Part shown: positions 1-9,702 of the stretch, one piece after another
Numbering within the stretch: the stretch's first letter is position 1
Layout of the letters: each line of letters begins with the position of its first letter
Assembly (NCBI RefSeq): GCF_002266435.3
Contig: NZ_CP029426.2
Span: 5,920,001-5,984,000, forward strand
Reading direction: 5' to 3'
Length of the DNA stretch: 64,000 bases
Source: Bradyrhizobium amphicarpaeae
Lineage (GTDB): Bacteria > Pseudomonadota > Alphaproteobacteria > Rhizobiales > Xanthobacteraceae
Program-made: the position numbers and the translations under genes
The notes under the pieces: generated by a model
The model's database searches: none
Told to the model about the DNA's origin: nothing
Seen by the model: the letters and a program-made list of their open reading frames with translations, nothing else

Positions 1-28
1 ATCGGGCCGCCCTTTGTTTGTCCAGGCG

Positions 29-916
29 TCAGCTCAAGACGCCGTACTTCTTGAACCAGGCCTCGGCCTGCTTCCAGGCGTCCTCCGCGGCGTCCTTGCG
101 GTAGCTGCCGCGATAGTCGGCATGGAATCCGTGAGGCGCTTCGGGGTAGATCTTGAATTCGGCCGTCTTCTTGTTCTCCGCCAGCGCCGCCTTCATCTGC
201 TCGACCTGGGCGACGGGAATGCCGGTATCGGCGCCGCCATAGAGGCCGAGCACCGGCGCCTTCATCTCAGGCGCGAGCTGCATCGGGCTCTTGGGCCAGA
301 GCGGATTCGCGGGGTCGACCACCGTGCCGTAGAACGCCACACCGGCCTTGAGCGTGCCGCTATGGGCGGCATATTCCCAGACCGTGCGGCCGCCCCGGCA
401 GAAGCCGATGATGCCGAGCCTGGTGGCGTCGCCGCCCTGCGATCCCGCCCACGCCGCCGTGGCGTCGAGATCGGACAACAGCTCGGCGTCGGGCTTGGCG
501 TTGACGACCGGCAGGAGCTCTTTGATATCCGAGACCTTGGTGAGGTCGACGCCCTTGCGGAAATAATAATCCGGCGCGACGGCGAACGCGCCGAGCTTGG
601 CGAGGCGCCGCGTCACGTCCTTGATGTACTCATGCAGCCCGAAAATCTCCATCGCCACGATGATCACCGGCGCCTTGGTGTTGCCGGCGGGACGGGCGAA
701 ATAGGCGGGCATCTCTTCGGAGCCGACCTTGATCCTGGCGTCGCCGGCCTGCAGGCCATTGGTGTCGGTCGCGATCGCCTCGGCGCGCACGGGCCCGGCC
801 GCAAGCGTGTAGCCGGCGGCGACGGCCGCGGTGGCGCTCATGAAACCGCGGCGCGAGACCGGGGCGATTTTCGTCAACCCGACGACGTCCGAAGTCATGG
901 TGGTTTCGAAGCTCAT
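29..916 (-). CDS. Dienelactone hydrolase family protein, Tat-exported
   Basis: This is an alpha/beta hydrolase of the dienelactone hydrolase family, predicted to act in the periplasm. The 295-residue product begins with a twin-arginine type leader: SRRGFM at residues 21-26, then an alanine-rich hydrophobic stretch ending near AEA at 47. The nucleophile elbow GFCRGG has Cys173 in the usual place, with Asp230 (GGAD) and His262 (APHGFH) completing the Cys-Asp-His triad of the family. I chose ATG at 916 because AGGAAGGG lies just upstream and the Tat motif is then N-terminal; a longer frame to 991 has no such support. It stands alone, and the MarR gene at 1595 points away from it. The substrate cannot be told from sequence. 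Confidence 0.88.
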   Translation of the reverse strand: MSFETTMTSDVVGLTKIAPVSRRGFMSATAAVAAGYTLAAGPVRAEAIATDTNGLQAGDARIKVGSEEMPAYFARPAGNTKAPVIIVAMEIFGLHEYIKDVTRRLAKLGAFAVAPDYYFRKGVDLTKVSDIKELLPVVNAKPDAELLSDLDATAAWAGSQGGDATRLGIIGFCRGGRTVWEYAAHSGTLKAGVAFYGTVVDPANPLWPKSPMQLAPEMKAPVLGLYGGADTGIPVAQVEQMKAALAENKKTAEFKIYPEAPHGFHADYRGSYRKDAAEDAWKQAEAWFKKYGVLS

Positions 917-1594
917 CAATCTATCCCTTCCTGCTGCACATGGTGCCCCCCTGGGGCGACGCATTCGCCAATAATCGCCGGCGAAACGCAAATCACCAGC
1001 CTGCGAGCGCGCGCGCTTTCAGTCTGGGCCCGGCCGTTCTTCACCGGCACGGCCTCGGCCATCAGGCCCATCGCGACAAAGTCCGGCGACTGCGGCGCTG
1101 CTTGCTCGATGCCCAACGACAGTCTGAGATTCCGATCGCTGGTGTGCCGGACTTAACCGTCTAGCTGCACTGCATCGCAACATCCATTAACCGAAAAAAC
1201 AGGGTTCTCTCCCGGCCGGCGGCACCGCCAAGTGCTGCAGGCGATGCGCATGCGTGCGGGTTCGACACGCTCACGCGCAACAAATGGGTACCGCAGCGAT
1301 CACAATGACACATCATGTTGCTCGCGCACCGCACATCACCGTCAATCCGGCGCAAGCCGCAGCGATTTTGAATGAAATTTTCAGAGGACTTGAGCCGTGC
1401 GATTTACTCGAACTTTCTTCGCGAAGCCGTAGTTCCACGGCCGGAAGTTCCATCTCCGCGACGGAGAGCTTCTTCCAACGCGTGATCCGCCATCCGGCAA
1501 CGGACGAAGAGGCACGCGAGAACTTCATTCTCGTCCACACAGATTGCGCACCCGAAGGCTCAATTGAATAAAATCTATCCGATCTGGAATTGAA
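917..1594. other. Intergenic region without a supportable gene
   Basis: About 680 bases lie between the divergently oriented hydrolase and MarR genes. Short open frames exist on both strands (for example 1254-1571 plus), but none has a recognisable domain, a good ribosome site or a clear codon pattern. The region presumably holds the promoters of both flanking genes. I see no convincing operator or terminator. Confidence 0.5.
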
Positions 1595-2173
1595 ATGAAT
1601 TTGGCTCGCGAATCGATTGAACTGCTGGAACAGGTCGCACGAATCCTGTGGTTCGAAGGCACCAAGCACGGCTTGCGCGACCGCGAGTGGATGGCGCTGC
1701 GCTTCCTCTCCCGCGCCAACCGCTTTTCCCGGACGCCCTCGGCGCTCGCGAGTTACGTCGGCACCACGCGCGGCACCGCCTCCTTCATCATCGGGGAGCT
1801 CGAGCGACTCGGCTATATCGAGCGAAAACGCTCGGCGACCGACAAGCGCTCGGTGATGCTGAGCGTGACGCAGCAGGGCAAGAAATTCCTGGCGCGCGAC
1901 CCCGTCAACGTTCTGGTCGAGGCGATCGCCGTCCTCGACGACGAGGTCAAGATCCGCTTCCGCGACACGTTCCGTCACGTGCTGGATCAGTCGGACGCGG
2001 CCGAGCAGCGGCACCACACCGACGTCTGCAAGCGATGCATCTTTCTCCGGGAGGAGCGCACCGCCACCGACAGCAAGGCTGCGGCCGAGTTCAGCTGCCG
2101 CCTGTTTCGCTCGCCGATCGCTGAAGCGGAGGTCGATCTGCTATGCACCAGCTTCGAGCATCACCGCCAATAG
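1595..2173 (+). CDS. MarR-family regulator with C-terminal four-cysteine motif (copy 1)
   Basis: This is a 192-residue winged-helix regulator of the MarR type. Residues 28-103 hold the DNA-binding core (LRDREWMALRFL, then SRTPSALASYVGTTRG as the recognition region, and a wing with DKRSV). The C-terminus is unusual: CKRC at 145-148, Cys168 in SCRLFR, and Cys184 in LLCTSFE. The same four cysteines recur in the close paralogue at 39405, on the far side of the flagellar cluster, so a bound metal or redox sensing is possible (inference). The start at 1595 gives the same N-terminus as the paralogue (AREaxELL). It is convergent with the gene at 2188. Its target genes are unknown. Confidence 0.85.
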   Translation: MNLARESIELLEQVARILWFEGTKHGLRDREWMALRFLSRANRFSRTPSALASYVGTTRGTASFIIGELERLGYIERKRSATDKRSVMLSVTQQGKKFLARDPVNVLVEAIAVLDDEVKIRFRDTFRHVLDQSDAAEQRHHTDVCKRCIFLREERTATDSKAAAEFSCRLFRSPIAEAEVDLLCTSFEHHRQ

Positions 2174-2187
2174 GGGACGGCCCTCGA

Positions 2188-3138
2188 TCAGGGCGTTGCC
2201 TTGCGCGACGAATAGATGACACCGCCGCTCGCCTCCACCACCAGGCGTCCGTTCTCGCTCCTGATCTCCTCGATGCGGCCAAGGCCGGGCACCTGCTGTC
2301 CCAGCACCGCCTCGATGACGCCGTTCGGACCCTGCAGGATCGCAATGCCTTCGTAGGCCTGGCGGACCGTCCAGCCCTTGATCACCTTGCGCGGCGCCGG
2401 AACGCGCTCGGATGGCGACACCGAACCCGTGAACTCGGGCGCCGCGACCGAGGCCACCATCGCTCCTTGCTGTGGCGCGGGCGGCGATTGGACCATGGCC
2501 GGCGCCGGCGTCTGAACCTGTGCTTGAGCCAGCTTGTCGAGCTTCACCGTCGAGGACGAGCTCACCCGCTCGATACGGTCCAGATTTTCGGCAAACCTGC
2601 CGAAACGGTCATTGGTCGCCTTGCTCGACTGATCCACCGCGGTGCGCAGGCCGTCGAGATTTTCCGACACGCCGGACACCTGCTTGCGCAGATGCGCGAC
2701 GGTCTCGCGCAGATTCCTGATCTCCGTATTGGCTGCGACGTTGTTCTGGGCGGGCTGCGTGGTGAGATAGGCGATCACGCCGGTGCAGGCGCAGACCACC
2801 AACATGGCGGCGACCGCCAATGTTGCGAGCGGCGCAACCCATGTCGGACGGGGCGGCGGGGGCTTGGCGACGATCATGGCCGGCTTGATCACGGTCGGCG
2901 CCGGCTTGGGAATCGCCATCTTGTCGAGACGCGCCTTGGCGCGAATGCGTTTCAGCCCCTCGAGTGCCTCCTTCGCGAGGACTTCGTCGCTCGTCGCGGC
3001 CGACACACGCTTTGCACCGGCAGCAGGCTTGGTCGCTCGCGCCGTATCGTCCTTTGTCTCGCGTGCTTCGGGAGCCGGCTTTGCCGTTGCGGAAACATCA
3101 GCGGTCGCGCTGGGACGAGCTTGTCCATCGGACAACAT
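2188..3138 (-). CDS. Membrane-anchored coiled-coil protein, function unknown
   Basis: The product has 316 residues. A basic, alanine/proline-rich cytoplasmic N-terminus of about 100 residues precedes one membrane segment at roughly 102-127 (rich in AVAAMLVV). It is followed by a heptad-like stretch (about 138-200), a proline/glutamine linker, and a C-terminal domain of about 60 residues beginning GWTVRQAYEGIA and containing VPGLGRIEEI. That C-terminal layout resembles the small periplasmic domains of secretion or pilus accessory proteins, but I cannot assign a family. It ends 14 bases from the convergent MarR gene. Whether it serves the nearby flagellar cluster is unknown. Confidence 0.75.
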   Translation of the reverse strand: MLSDGQARPSATADVSATAKPAPEARETKDDTARATKPAAGAKRVSAATSDEVLAKEALEGLKRIRAKARLDKMAIPKPAPTVIKPAMIVAKPPPPRPTWVAPLATLAVAAMLVVCACTGVIAYLTTQPAQNNVAANTEIRNLRETVAHLRKQVSGVSENLDGLRTAVDQSSKATNDRFGRFAENLDRIERVSSSSTVKLDKLAQAQVQTPAPAMVQSPPAPQQGAMVASVAAPEFTGSVSPSERVPAPRKVIKGWTVRQAYEGIAILQGPNGVIEAVLGQQVPGLGRIEEIRSENGRLVVEASGGVIYSSRKATP

Positions 3139-3957
3139 GTGAAAATGCTCCGTTCGGTTCGATCTGTCGAACGGTGACGTTATGTGCCGAAGCTTGCCTG
3201 AAACGTGCGCATCGAGAATCTTTCATCGCGCGCGGTGCGACGTCACATCAGTCAACCGCGTCATGCACGTGGCGAGAGTGCGACTCGAAAGACACACACT
3301 CGCCAAGATTTCGCCAAGCTGGAGTCTCGCCGCCACACGTGAGTCGAATTGTCGCATGTGGAAAACCGCGCACCAGAGTCAATCGCGGGTTGAAAACCGC
3401 TGGATATGCCTGATCCACAGCACCACCTGAAATAGCTGTAATTGTACGGGGATGCGGAACCTTAGAACCGTCGGGGTGCAGAACTAGTTTGATTTCCGAA
3501 GCAACTGATGCGTTCGAATACATCAAGAAACAACCCGAAACAAACCAACAGCATCAAGCACACGTAGCAAACGCTTTGTTACGCACGCTTGATCGGAAAT
3601 CGGCAATTGTTACGGTCCTACTCAAGTGATTCTCGCCAGTTGGCGAGGAGATCGACACAGATTCAGTCGTGTTCGGACGCGATGAGCAACTTGGCGCAAC
3701 TGTTCTAGGTCGTTTCTCAATCCGCTCCGCGAGGTGATCCGTAAGACACCCGCCGGGCCTCACGCAGTAAGCGTTCAGTATCGAGTTGAAGTACCAGGCC
3801 TGCGAGACGCAGGCACTGAATGCGTAGGGCTGCCCGCGAATATCGAAACCATAACAACGGTTCGCGGGAAGGAATGTCGTCAAACAGCATCGTTGCCGAG
3901 CCGGGCATCATAACAACCATCCGGCCGCGACAGGTGCGAAACAGGGGCGAAAGACTG
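3139..3957. other. Long less GC-rich intergenic region upstream of ftcR
   Basis: About 820 bases lie between the divergent gene at 3138 and ftcR. The section from about 3400 to 3700 looks less GC-rich than the flanking genes. Short frames on both strands (for example 3248-3526 minus and 3554-3883 minus) have no recognisable domains. Near 3847-3862 there is AACC and, eight bases later, GGTT, which may be part of a regulatory site; see the finding on recurring AACCAT half-sites. An upstream extension of the ftcR frame from 3820 is open but not needed for the protein. Confidence 0.5.
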
Positions 3958-4728
3958 ATGTATATTATCGTTGATGATCGCGAGAGCGTCGCGAACAGCT
4001 ATGTCGGAGGGCTCGTTCGCGAAGGCGTTTCGTCGATCGGCTTCTCCTCCGGAGAGTTCTGGGACTGGCTGCAATCCGCAAGTGAATCGGATCTGGCAGC
4101 GGTGGACGCCTTCCTCCTCGGGGACTGCGATGCCCGCGGAAGCCTGCCGCGGGCGATGCGCAAGCGCTCCTCGGCTCCGATCATCGCCATGAGCGGCCAG
4201 AAGATGCTCAAGAACACGCTGGAGCTGTTCGAATCTGGCGTCGACGACGTCGTGCACGTGCCGATCCACCTGCGCGAGATCCTGGCCCGAACGGCCGCGA
4301 TCGCGCGCCGCCGGGTGGGCGAGCTGCCGAGGCCCTGCGAGAGCAGGATCCAGGTCTTCTTCAACGGACGTGACCCCGAGATCGCGGGCCACGCCCTCAC
4401 CCTGCCCCGCCGCGAACTGCGCATCCTCGAATACATGGTCAGCAACCACGGCAAGTGGATCACCAAGACGCAGATCTTCAACGCTGTCTACGGCATCTTC
4501 GAGTCCACCTTCGACGAGAGCGTGATCGAAAGTCACGTCAGCAAGCTGCGCAAGAAGCTCCGCGACCGCCTCGGCTTCGACGCGATCGTGGCCCGGCGTT
4601 ACGTCGGATACCGCCTCGACATTCCCGCCGGCGAGACCCTCGACGTGCCGATGCAGGAGCTCGACGAGGTCGGCATCATCCTGAACAGGGCACATGCCGT
4701 GCCGGCCGCGTACCCGGCCGGAAATTGA
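3958..4728 (+). CDS. ftcR: Flagellar master regulator, Rem/FtcR/LafR type
   Basis: This is a two-domain regulator of 256 residues. The N-terminal receiver-like domain (about 1-120) begins MYIIVDDRES; it lacks a clear phospho-aspartate pocket, which is typical of this family and suggests phosphorylation-independent action. The C-terminal OmpR/PhoB-type winged helix (about 140-235) contains LPRRELRILEYM, SKLRKKLRDRLGFD and RYVGYRLD, closely like Brucella FtcR and Sinorhizobium Rem; the Bradyrhizobium counterpart is called LafR. The start at 3958 was chosen from AGGGGCG upstream and from the family N-terminus. It is transcribed toward the flgE operon end and is separated from it by a strong terminator. 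It is expected to switch on the flagellar operons of this window. Confidence 0.92.
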   Translation: MYIIVDDRESVANSYVGGLVREGVSSIGFSSGEFWDWLQSASESDLAAVDAFLLGDCDARGSLPRAMRKRSSAPIIAMSGQKMLKNTLELFESGVDDVVHVPIHLREILARTAAIARRRVGELPRPCESRIQVFFNGRDPEIAGHALTLPRRELRILEYMVSNHGKWITKTQIFNAVYGIFESTFDESVIESHVSKLRKKLRDRLGFDAIVARRYVGYRLDIPAGETLDVPMQELDEVGIILNRAHAVPAAYPAGN

Positions 4729-4752
4729 GCGGCAGACGCCTGCCGCGAATGA

Positions 4753-4797
4753 GCAACGGCCTCCGCAAAGAACCTTCGCGGAGGCCGTTGCAGTTTT
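4753..4797 (+). terminator. Rho-independent terminator of ftcR
   Basis: A perfect 14-base-pair stem has its arms at 4753-4766 and 4778-4791, an 11-base loop, and is followed by AGTTTTT. It lies 24 bases after the ftcR stop codon and separates it from the convergent minus-strand operon ending at 4885. There is no T-run on the other side, so it should work mainly on the plus strand. Confidence 0.93.
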
Positions 4798-4884
4798 TGG
4801 GGGTAGAAGCGCAAGCAGCCGTTCGAGCGCGCGCCTCGTCCTCCGAGACGGGCAGAGAAGAACTCCAACTTCGACCCGTCGCCT

Positions 4885-5343
4885 CTACGGCTTCGATTGG
4901 AATTCCTCTTTCGAGACGTAGTTGAAATCCTCGACCAGGACGTCCTGGACGACTTCAGCGTGCATGCGCTCGTTGACGCGCTGCTTGATGGCGGTCGTCA
5001 GGATGGCGAGATCGTAACGGGCAAGCTTCCTGAAGTCGAGGCGCTCGTCGGCATAGATCCTGCGGAAGGCCTCGTCGACGACGAACGGCTCCGGCGGAAC
5101 GTTGAGCTGATGCAGGGTCCGCGCCTCGACGGTGTAGACGAAGCGCGCGACGATGTAGCCCTGCACGTTGCCGTTCTCGACCATGGGCACGCTCAATGCC
5201 CGCGTCTTCTGGTATTGCAGCCCGTCGAGATATTCGTCCTTCGCCGGCAGCAGGCTGCCGTTTTCCTTCCAATAGGCCACGCCATAGCTCGTGCCCGCGG
5301 TGAGAATGCATACCCAGAGCCCGGCCAGCACCAGTCTGATCAT
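4885..5343 (-). CDS. Membrane-anchored flagellar-operon protein, FliL-like in layout
   Basis: The product has 152 residues, with one N-terminal membrane segment or uncleaved signal (residues 3-26) and a periplasmic domain. The C-terminus (AILTTAIKQRVNERMHAE followed by VVQDVLVEDFNYV) recalls the end of FliL-type and SPFH-like domains, but similarity is too weak for naming. It is the last gene of the long minus-strand flgE operon: its ATG overlaps the flgN stop codon (ATGA), so it is almost certainly cotranscribed. A role at the basal body or stator is plausible (inference). A true fliL is present separately at 25116. Confidence 0.75.
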   Translation of the reverse strand: MIRLVLAGLWVCILTAGTSYGVAYWKENGSLLPAKDEYLDGLQYQKTRALSVPMVENGNVQGYIVARFVYTVEARTLHQLNVPPEPFVVDEAFRRIYADERLDFRKLARYDLAILTTAIKQRVNERMHAEVVQDVLVEDFNYVSKEEFQSKP

Positions 5344-5852
5344 GTTCCGTCCTGCGCTGCGCGACCGGTATAGGTGCCGTCCGACTCGGCTTCCTTGATC
5401 GCCTTGACGATGACGCTCGCGATCTCCCGCACCGCGTCGTAGTGCATTTCGAGGATCGAGCGATTCCGCTCGAGCTTTTCGCGCAGCCGCTGGATTTCCT
5501 CGGTGACCTCGACGTCGCCGCCGAGATGCATCCGCGCCCGCATCAGGCGGACGAATTCGAGCATGCTGCGGCTCTTCCGCGCGCTGAAATCGTCGAAATC
5601 GATCTTCTGGCGCGTCGCGAGCGCGACCGTCTCCTCTTCGACGATGCTCTCGAGCCGGCGGATTGCCGCCAGCAGGCCGCGCACTTCATCCGATCTCGCC
5701 GCATCCGCGCCGTCGACCACGGCCTCGTCGCTCACGACCGGCAGCAGCACGGGCAGCAGCGCATCGCCCGCTGCTGGCTCCGTCGTCGTCACACCGGTGT
5801 CCGCGACCGGCTGCTCGATCACCATGGCCGCCGCGCTGTCTTGTGCCTGCAT
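5340..5852 (-). CDS. flgN: FlgN-like export chaperone
   Basis: The product has 170 residues and is mostly helical. After a variable 55-residue N-terminus comes the pattern typical of alphaproteobacterial FlgN: a helix with RLESIVEEETVAL, then FDDFSARKSRSMLEF, a heptad stretch, and a conserved end with HYDAVREIAS and SDGTYT. FlgN binds hook-filament junction proteins FlgK and FlgL before export, and both are encoded in the same operon. I chose ATG at 5852, preceded by GAAGGGTG; an in-frame TTG at 5870 is less likely. The stop codon overlaps the next gene by four bases. Assignment rests on the helix pattern and position. Confidence 0.78.
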   Translation of the reverse strand: MQAQDSAAAMVIEQPVADTGVTTTEPAAGDALLPVLLPVVSDEAVVDGADAARSDEVRGLLAAIRRLESIVEEETVALATRQKIDFDDFSARKSRSMLEFVRLMRARMHLGGDVEVTEEIQRLREKLERNRSILEMHYDAVREIASVIVKAIKEAESDGTYTGRAAQDGT

Positions 5853-5894
5853 AGGAAATTCACCCTTCAACTTCTGTCACCCGTTCGCGGCGCA

Positions 5895-6371
5895 TCATCC
5901 CGCCTTGCCGGCACCGTTCGGCCCCGCCGCATTCGCGGCGGCCAGCTGCTTGGCGATGCCAATGCCGTTGCCCTTTGCCAGCTGGCTGCCGAGCTGCTCC
6001 GCCAGCATCGACTTCCAGACGCCGCCGGCCGTGCCCTTGCCGAAGATCTGCTCGGATTCCTTCGGCAACATCGTCTCGACGAAGGTCTGAAGGATGAATG
6101 CCTCGAACTTCCGGTACACCTCTCCGGATGCCGGCGCCTTGATCATCCGCACCGGCGCCCCGTTCACCGCATCCGACGGCGCCTCGGAAACCTTCGTCGC
6201 CGGCTGCTCGGCAGCCGCCGCCGCCTTGCCGGCCTCCGCCTCCATGGTGGCGGCGAAATCCGCGTCGGATGATTTCAGCGCGTCGAGTTTCGCGGTCGCC
6301 GCGCGTTGCGTCACGGGATCGGCGGCATCGAGGACATCGAGAACGAGGTCGGGTGTCGCAGTCACGATCAT
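5895..6371 (-). CDS. flgJ: Rod-binding protein, FlgJ N-terminal domain / CheL type
   Basis: The product has 158 residues. Its C-terminal half (about 75-140) matches the rod-binding domain shared by FlgJ N-termini and the alphaproteobacterial protein called CheL: YRKFEAFILQTFVETMLP, then GTAGGVWKSMLAEQLG and a GIAKQL end. There is no muramidase domain; the separate lytic transglycosylase at 15087 could supply that activity, as in other alphaproteobacteria. ATG 6371 overlaps the stop of the FliJ-like gene (ATGA), so the two are translationally coupled. It is expected to act in the periplasm as a rod assembly scaffold. Confidence 0.86.
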   Translation of the reverse strand: MIVTATPDLVLDVLDAADPVTQRAATAKLDALKSSDADFAATMEAEAGKAAAAAEQPATKVSEAPSDAVNGAPVRMIKAPASGEVYRKFEAFILQTFVETMLPKESEQIFGKGTAGGVWKSMLAEQLGSQLAKGNGIGIAKQLAAANAAGPNGAGKAG

Positions 6372-6790
6372 GGCTTGTTCCGGTTGGCTGGCTGTGGCGT
6401 CCACGCGCGCACGGCAGGGCTTATTCCCGTCATCTCCTCGAGGACCCGCCTCTCGGCGTCGCGGTGCTGGTCGGCCAGCGCCGCCTTGGCGACCTGCTCG
6501 AGCTGCTTGACGCGGCGGCTCTCGGCGCGGACCTGGTCGAGCTGCTGCGCGGCCTGCGTCTGGATCTCGCGCGCACCGATGCTCGTCCTGTTCAAGCGGC
6601 GCGCGATCGAATCGCTCGACGATCCCGCCGGCGGCTTGCCCTCGTTCAGGGCTCCGACCAGCCGTTCCTGCTCGTCCTGCAGGCTTCTCTCCTGCTGCCG
6701 CAGCTGCGCGAGCTGCCATTCGGACAGCCGGAGCTGGAGCTTCACCAGCGACACCATCCGGCCGAGCTTGTCCGCGCGCGACGTCGTCAC
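6368..6790 (-). CDS. fliJ: FliJ-like coiled-coil protein
   Basis: The 140-residue, highly charged protein is nearly all helix-forming with long heptads (LSEWQLAQLRQQERSLQDEQ and further glutamine/arginine-rich stretches). This is the composition of FliJ, the stalk-like partner of the export ATPase FliI and chaperone escort. It starts with GTG at 6790, preceded by GGAG at good spacing, five bases inside the end of the fliR region, and overlaps the next gene by four bases. fliI itself is 30 kb away at 37245 with no fliJ behind it, which supports this gene as the FliJ of the system. Sequence similarity in FliJ is always weak. Confidence 0.65.
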   Translation of the reverse strand: MTTSRADKLGRMVSLVKLQLRLSEWQLAQLRQQERSLQDEQERLVGALNEGKPPAGSSSDSIARRLNRTSIGAREIQTQAAQQLDQVRAESRRVKQLEQVAKAALADQHRDAERRVLEEMTGISPAVRAWTPQPANRNKP

Positions 6791-6794
6791 GGCG

Positions 6795-7547
6795 TCACTC
6801 CGCCAGCCAGGACGAGAGGCCGAGCATGAATTGCGTCAGCAGCTCGTCGCTCGTGAGGTAGAGCAGCAGGAAGCCGCCGAACAGCACGAAGGGCACGGAG
6901 ATGAAATAGACCGGAATCGCCGGCGTCAGCTTGTTGATCAGGCTGACCGCCAGGTTGACGATCACCGAATAGACGATGAAGGGGCTCGCGATCCGCAGCG
7001 TCAGCACGAACGCTTCCGACAGGCGGCCGACGAGCAGGTCGAGCGCCATGCCGCCGCCCAGCCTGTCGCCGGGACGCCAGACGTCGTAGGAATTCATCAG
7101 CCCGCGCAGGACCTGCCAATGCTGGTCGGTCATGAAGAACAGCGTGGTGACCGATACCATGATCAGCGGCACCAGCGCCGGCGCCGGATCGCTGTCGGCG
7201 ACCGGCGTCCCCGGAATGTTGCTGAGCCCGATCGCGCTCGCCATCACGGTCGCCATGGTCTGGAGCGCGAGGAAGAACACCCGCCCGCCGAGCCCGATGA
7301 CGCTGCCGACCACGAGCTCGGAGCAGATCAGGAGCGCCAGCGTGAGCGGCGCGGCGTTGTCGGTAAGCGGCTTCAGCACCGCGATCAGGATCGGCGTCAG
7401 CGCGAATGTGGTGACGAGCGCGACGAACAGGCGGACCTGGGCCGGAACGTTGACGCTGGAAAAGCCGGGCACCAGCATCAGGCAGGCGCCGATGCGGCAG
7501 AACACGATGAACGTCACCAGCACGCTGTCGGCGAGGCCGCTGATCAC
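6795..7547 (-). CDS. fliR: Flagellar export gate protein FliR
   Basis: The product has 250 residues and is an integral membrane protein with several hydrophobic segments. Recognisable FliR features include [20 protein letters not shown] near the N-terminus, [16 protein letters not shown], and a C-terminal [19 protein letters not shown]. It forms the export gate together with FliP and FliQ. The GTG start at 7547 overlaps the flhA stop (GTGA). The reading frame stays open far upstream through flhA, but that extension is only a shadow frame. It is cotranscribed with flhA and the downstream genes. Confidence 0.93.
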   Translation of the reverse strand: MISGLADSVLVTFIVFCRIGACLMLVPGFSSVNVPAQVRLFVALVTTFALTPILIAVLKPLTDNAAPLTLALLICSELVVGSVIGLGGRVFFLALQTMATVMASAIGLSNIPGTPVADSDPAPALVPLIMVSVTTLFFMTDQHWQVLRGLMNSYDVWRPGDRLGGGMALDLLVGRLSEAFVLTLRIASPFIVYSVIVNLAVSLINKLTPAIPVYFISVPFVLFGGFLLLYLTSDELLTQFMLGLSSWLAE

Positions 7548-9625
7548 GACACGGCTCCGAGCGCCCTGATCTCGGCGCTGCGCGCGACTTCGACATGCGA
7601 CAGGATCGGCAGGGTCGGGAACACCCGCTCCAGGATCATCCGGACATAGGGCCGGGCTTCCGGCGTCACCGCCAGCACCACGCTGGTGCCGTTCTCGGTG
7701 AACTTGCGGATCGCGGCGCTGGCTTCGGTCGCGAACTGCTCGATCAGGCGCGGGTCGGCATCGAACTCGACGACGTCGCCCTTGCCGTCGCGCTTCAGGC
7801 TCTGGTGGAACGCCAGGTCCCAGCGGTTGCCGAGCCTGACGACGTTGAGCACGCCGTTGTCGGAGAGGTCGCCGCAGATCTGCTGGGCAAGCCGCGTCCG
7901 CACGTGCTCTGCGACCTGCTCGGAGCGCCGCACATGAGGCGCGATCTCGGCGATCGCCTCGAGGATCAGGTGAAGATTGCGGATCGAGACGCGCTCGGCC
8001 AGCAGGATCTTCAGAATCGCCAGCAGGCCCGAATAGGAGATCTGCGACGGGCAGAGATCCTCGATGAGGCGCTTGTATTCGGGATCGAGCCGGTCGAGCA
8101 GCGCGCGCATGTCCTTGTAGGACAAGAGCTGGGCGAGGTTCGCCCTGAGCACTTCGCTCAAATGCGTGAGCAGCACGGACAGATTGTCGACCGGCTTGCA
8201 GCCCTGCCGCTTGACTTCGTCCGTGAAAGCTTCCGTCACCCACAGCGCCTTCATGCCGAAAGCGGGTTCGACCACCTCTTCGCCCGGCACATCGGGCTTG
8301 CCGTCCTTGTCGACCAGCACCAGCACCTCGCCGAGCCTGAGCTCGCCATGGGCGATGCGGGTGTCGTGGATCCGGATCTGGTAACCTTTGGGGTCGATCG
8401 ACAGATTGTCGCTGAGCTTGATCTCGGGAATGACGAAGCCGTACTGCTTGGCGAACTTCTTGCGGATCTTGGCGACGCGGTGAGCGAGCTCGGTGCGCGA
8501 GCCCAGCAGATGGACCGACAGATGGCCGCCGAGCGCCAGCTCGATCTCGGCGGTCTTGAGCTGGTCCTTGACGGATTCCTTGGCCTCGGCCTGGGCGCGC
8601 TCGTCGGCCTTGCGCGCATCCTCTTTCCGCTCTCTCGCCGCTTGCCGCTTCGGCAGCGAATAGCCGACGAAGGCCATGACGCCGCCGAGCAGCACGAAGG
8701 GGCCCATCGGCAGCCCCGGCATCAAGGCGAGCACGAACATCATTAACGACGCCGCCGACACCGCGCGCGGATAGCCGCCGAGCTGCCGCAGCACGGCCTG
8801 CTCCGCCGAGCCCCTGGTGCCGCCCTTGGAGACCAGCAGGCCCGCCGACAGCGACACGATAAGCGCCGGCATCTGCGTGACCAGACCATCGCCCACGGAG
8901 AGCTTGGTGTAGACGTCGGCGGCGCGCGACAGCGTCAGGCCGTGATGGGTGACGCCGATGATGATGCCGCCGAAAATGTTGATCGCGGTGATGATCAGGC
9001 CGGCGATGGCATCGCCGCGGACGAATTTCGAGGCGCCGTCCATCGCGCCGAAAAAGGAGCTTTCCTCTTCGAGCTCGCGGCGCCGGCGCTGGGCTTCCTT
9101 GTCGTCGATCAGGCCCGCCGATAGATCGGCGTCGATCGCCATCTGCTTGCCGGGGATGGCGTCGAGGGTGAAACGGGCGCCGACTTCGGCGATACGCGTC
9201 GCGCCCTTGGTGATCACGACGAAGTTCACCGTGACCAGGATGGCGAAGATGATCAGGCCGATGACGAAGTCGCCGCCCATGACGAACTTGGAGAAGCCGG
9301 CGACGACGTGGCCGGCGGCCTGCTCGCCTTCCCCGCCGCGGGACAGGATCAGGCGGGTGGTCGCGACGTTCAGCGCCAGCCGCAGGATCGTCGCGATCAG
9401 CAGAACGGTCGGGAAGGCCGAGAAGTCGAGCGGTCGCTGGATCCACAGCGCGACCATCAGGATGAGCGCCGACAGTGCGATCGAGAATGCAAGGCCGAGA
9501 TCGATCAGGATCGGCGGGATCGGCAGGAACAGGATCGTGAGCATGGCCACGATACCGCCGGCGAAGAAAGCGTCGGCCCCCAATCGTCGTGGGGTCGGCA
9601 GGCTAGCAGCTAACGTATCGGCCAT
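7544..9625 (-). CDS. flhA: Flagellar export gate protein FlhA
   Basis: The product has 693 residues. The N-terminal half holds about eight membrane segments, with the family motif [16 protein letters not shown] after the fourth and [15 protein letters not shown] shortly after. The C-terminal cytoplasmic half (about 340-693) is the nonameric ring that docks FliI and chaperone-substrate complexes. Length and motifs are normal. ATG 9625 follows a GGTGA element. The 77-base spacer to fliQ contains a 6-base-pair GC hairpin (9658-9663 with 9673-9678) that may modulate translation; this is a guess. The stop overlaps the fliR start. Confidence 0.97.
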   Translation of the reverse strand: MADTLAASLPTPRRLGADAFFAGGIVAMLTILFLPIPPILIDLGLAFSIALSALILMVALWIQRPLDFSAFPTVLLIATILRLALNVATTRLILSRGGEGEQAAGHVVAGFSKFVMGGDFVIGLIIFAILVTVNFVVITKGATRIAEVGARFTLDAIPGKQMAIDADLSAGLIDDKEAQRRRRELEEESSFFGAMDGASKFVRGDAIAGLIITAINIFGGIIIGVTHHGLTLSRAADVYTKLSVGDGLVTQMPALIVSLSAGLLVSKGGTRGSAEQAVLRQLGGYPRAVSAASLMMFVLALMPGLPMGPFVLLGGVMAFVGYSLPKRQAARERKEDARKADERAQAEAKESVKDQLKTAEIELALGGHLSVHLLGSRTELAHRVAKIRKKFAKQYGFVIPEIKLSDNLSIDPKGYQIRIHDTRIAHGELRLGEVLVLVDKDGKPDVPGEEVVEPAFGMKALWVTEAFTDEVKRQGCKPVDNLSVLLTHLSEVLRANLAQLLSYKDMRALLDRLDPEYKRLIEDLCPSQISYSGLLAILKILLAERVSIRNLHLILEAIAEIAPHVRRSEQVAEHVRTRLAQQICGDLSDNGVLNVVRLGNRWDLAFHQSLKRDGKGDVVEFDADPRLIEQFATEASAAIRKFTENGTSVVLAVTPEARPYVRMILERVFPTLPILSHVEVARSAEIRALGAVS

Positions 9626-9702
9626 GGGTCACCGGCAGAGGGTCCACCGCTAATCTGCCCCGCAAAGCTTACGCGGGGGTGGTGGAAGATCGCCGGCGCG
9701 GA

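Noticed and set aside
14..1156. 380-codon plus-strand frame
   Set aside because: It is antisense to the dienelactone hydrolase-like gene, is Arg/Gly/Leu-rich and has no domain; such frames are common in GC-rich DNA.
1254..1571. 105-codon plus-strand frame upstream of MarR copy 1
   Set aside because: There is no ribosome site, no domain and no counterpart upstream of the paralogue at 39405.
6795..9446. Single 883-codon minus-strand frame covering fliR and most of flhA
   Set aside because: Only the last 250 codons (fliR) are real; the remainder is an Arg/Pro/Gly-rich shadow of flhA in another frame.
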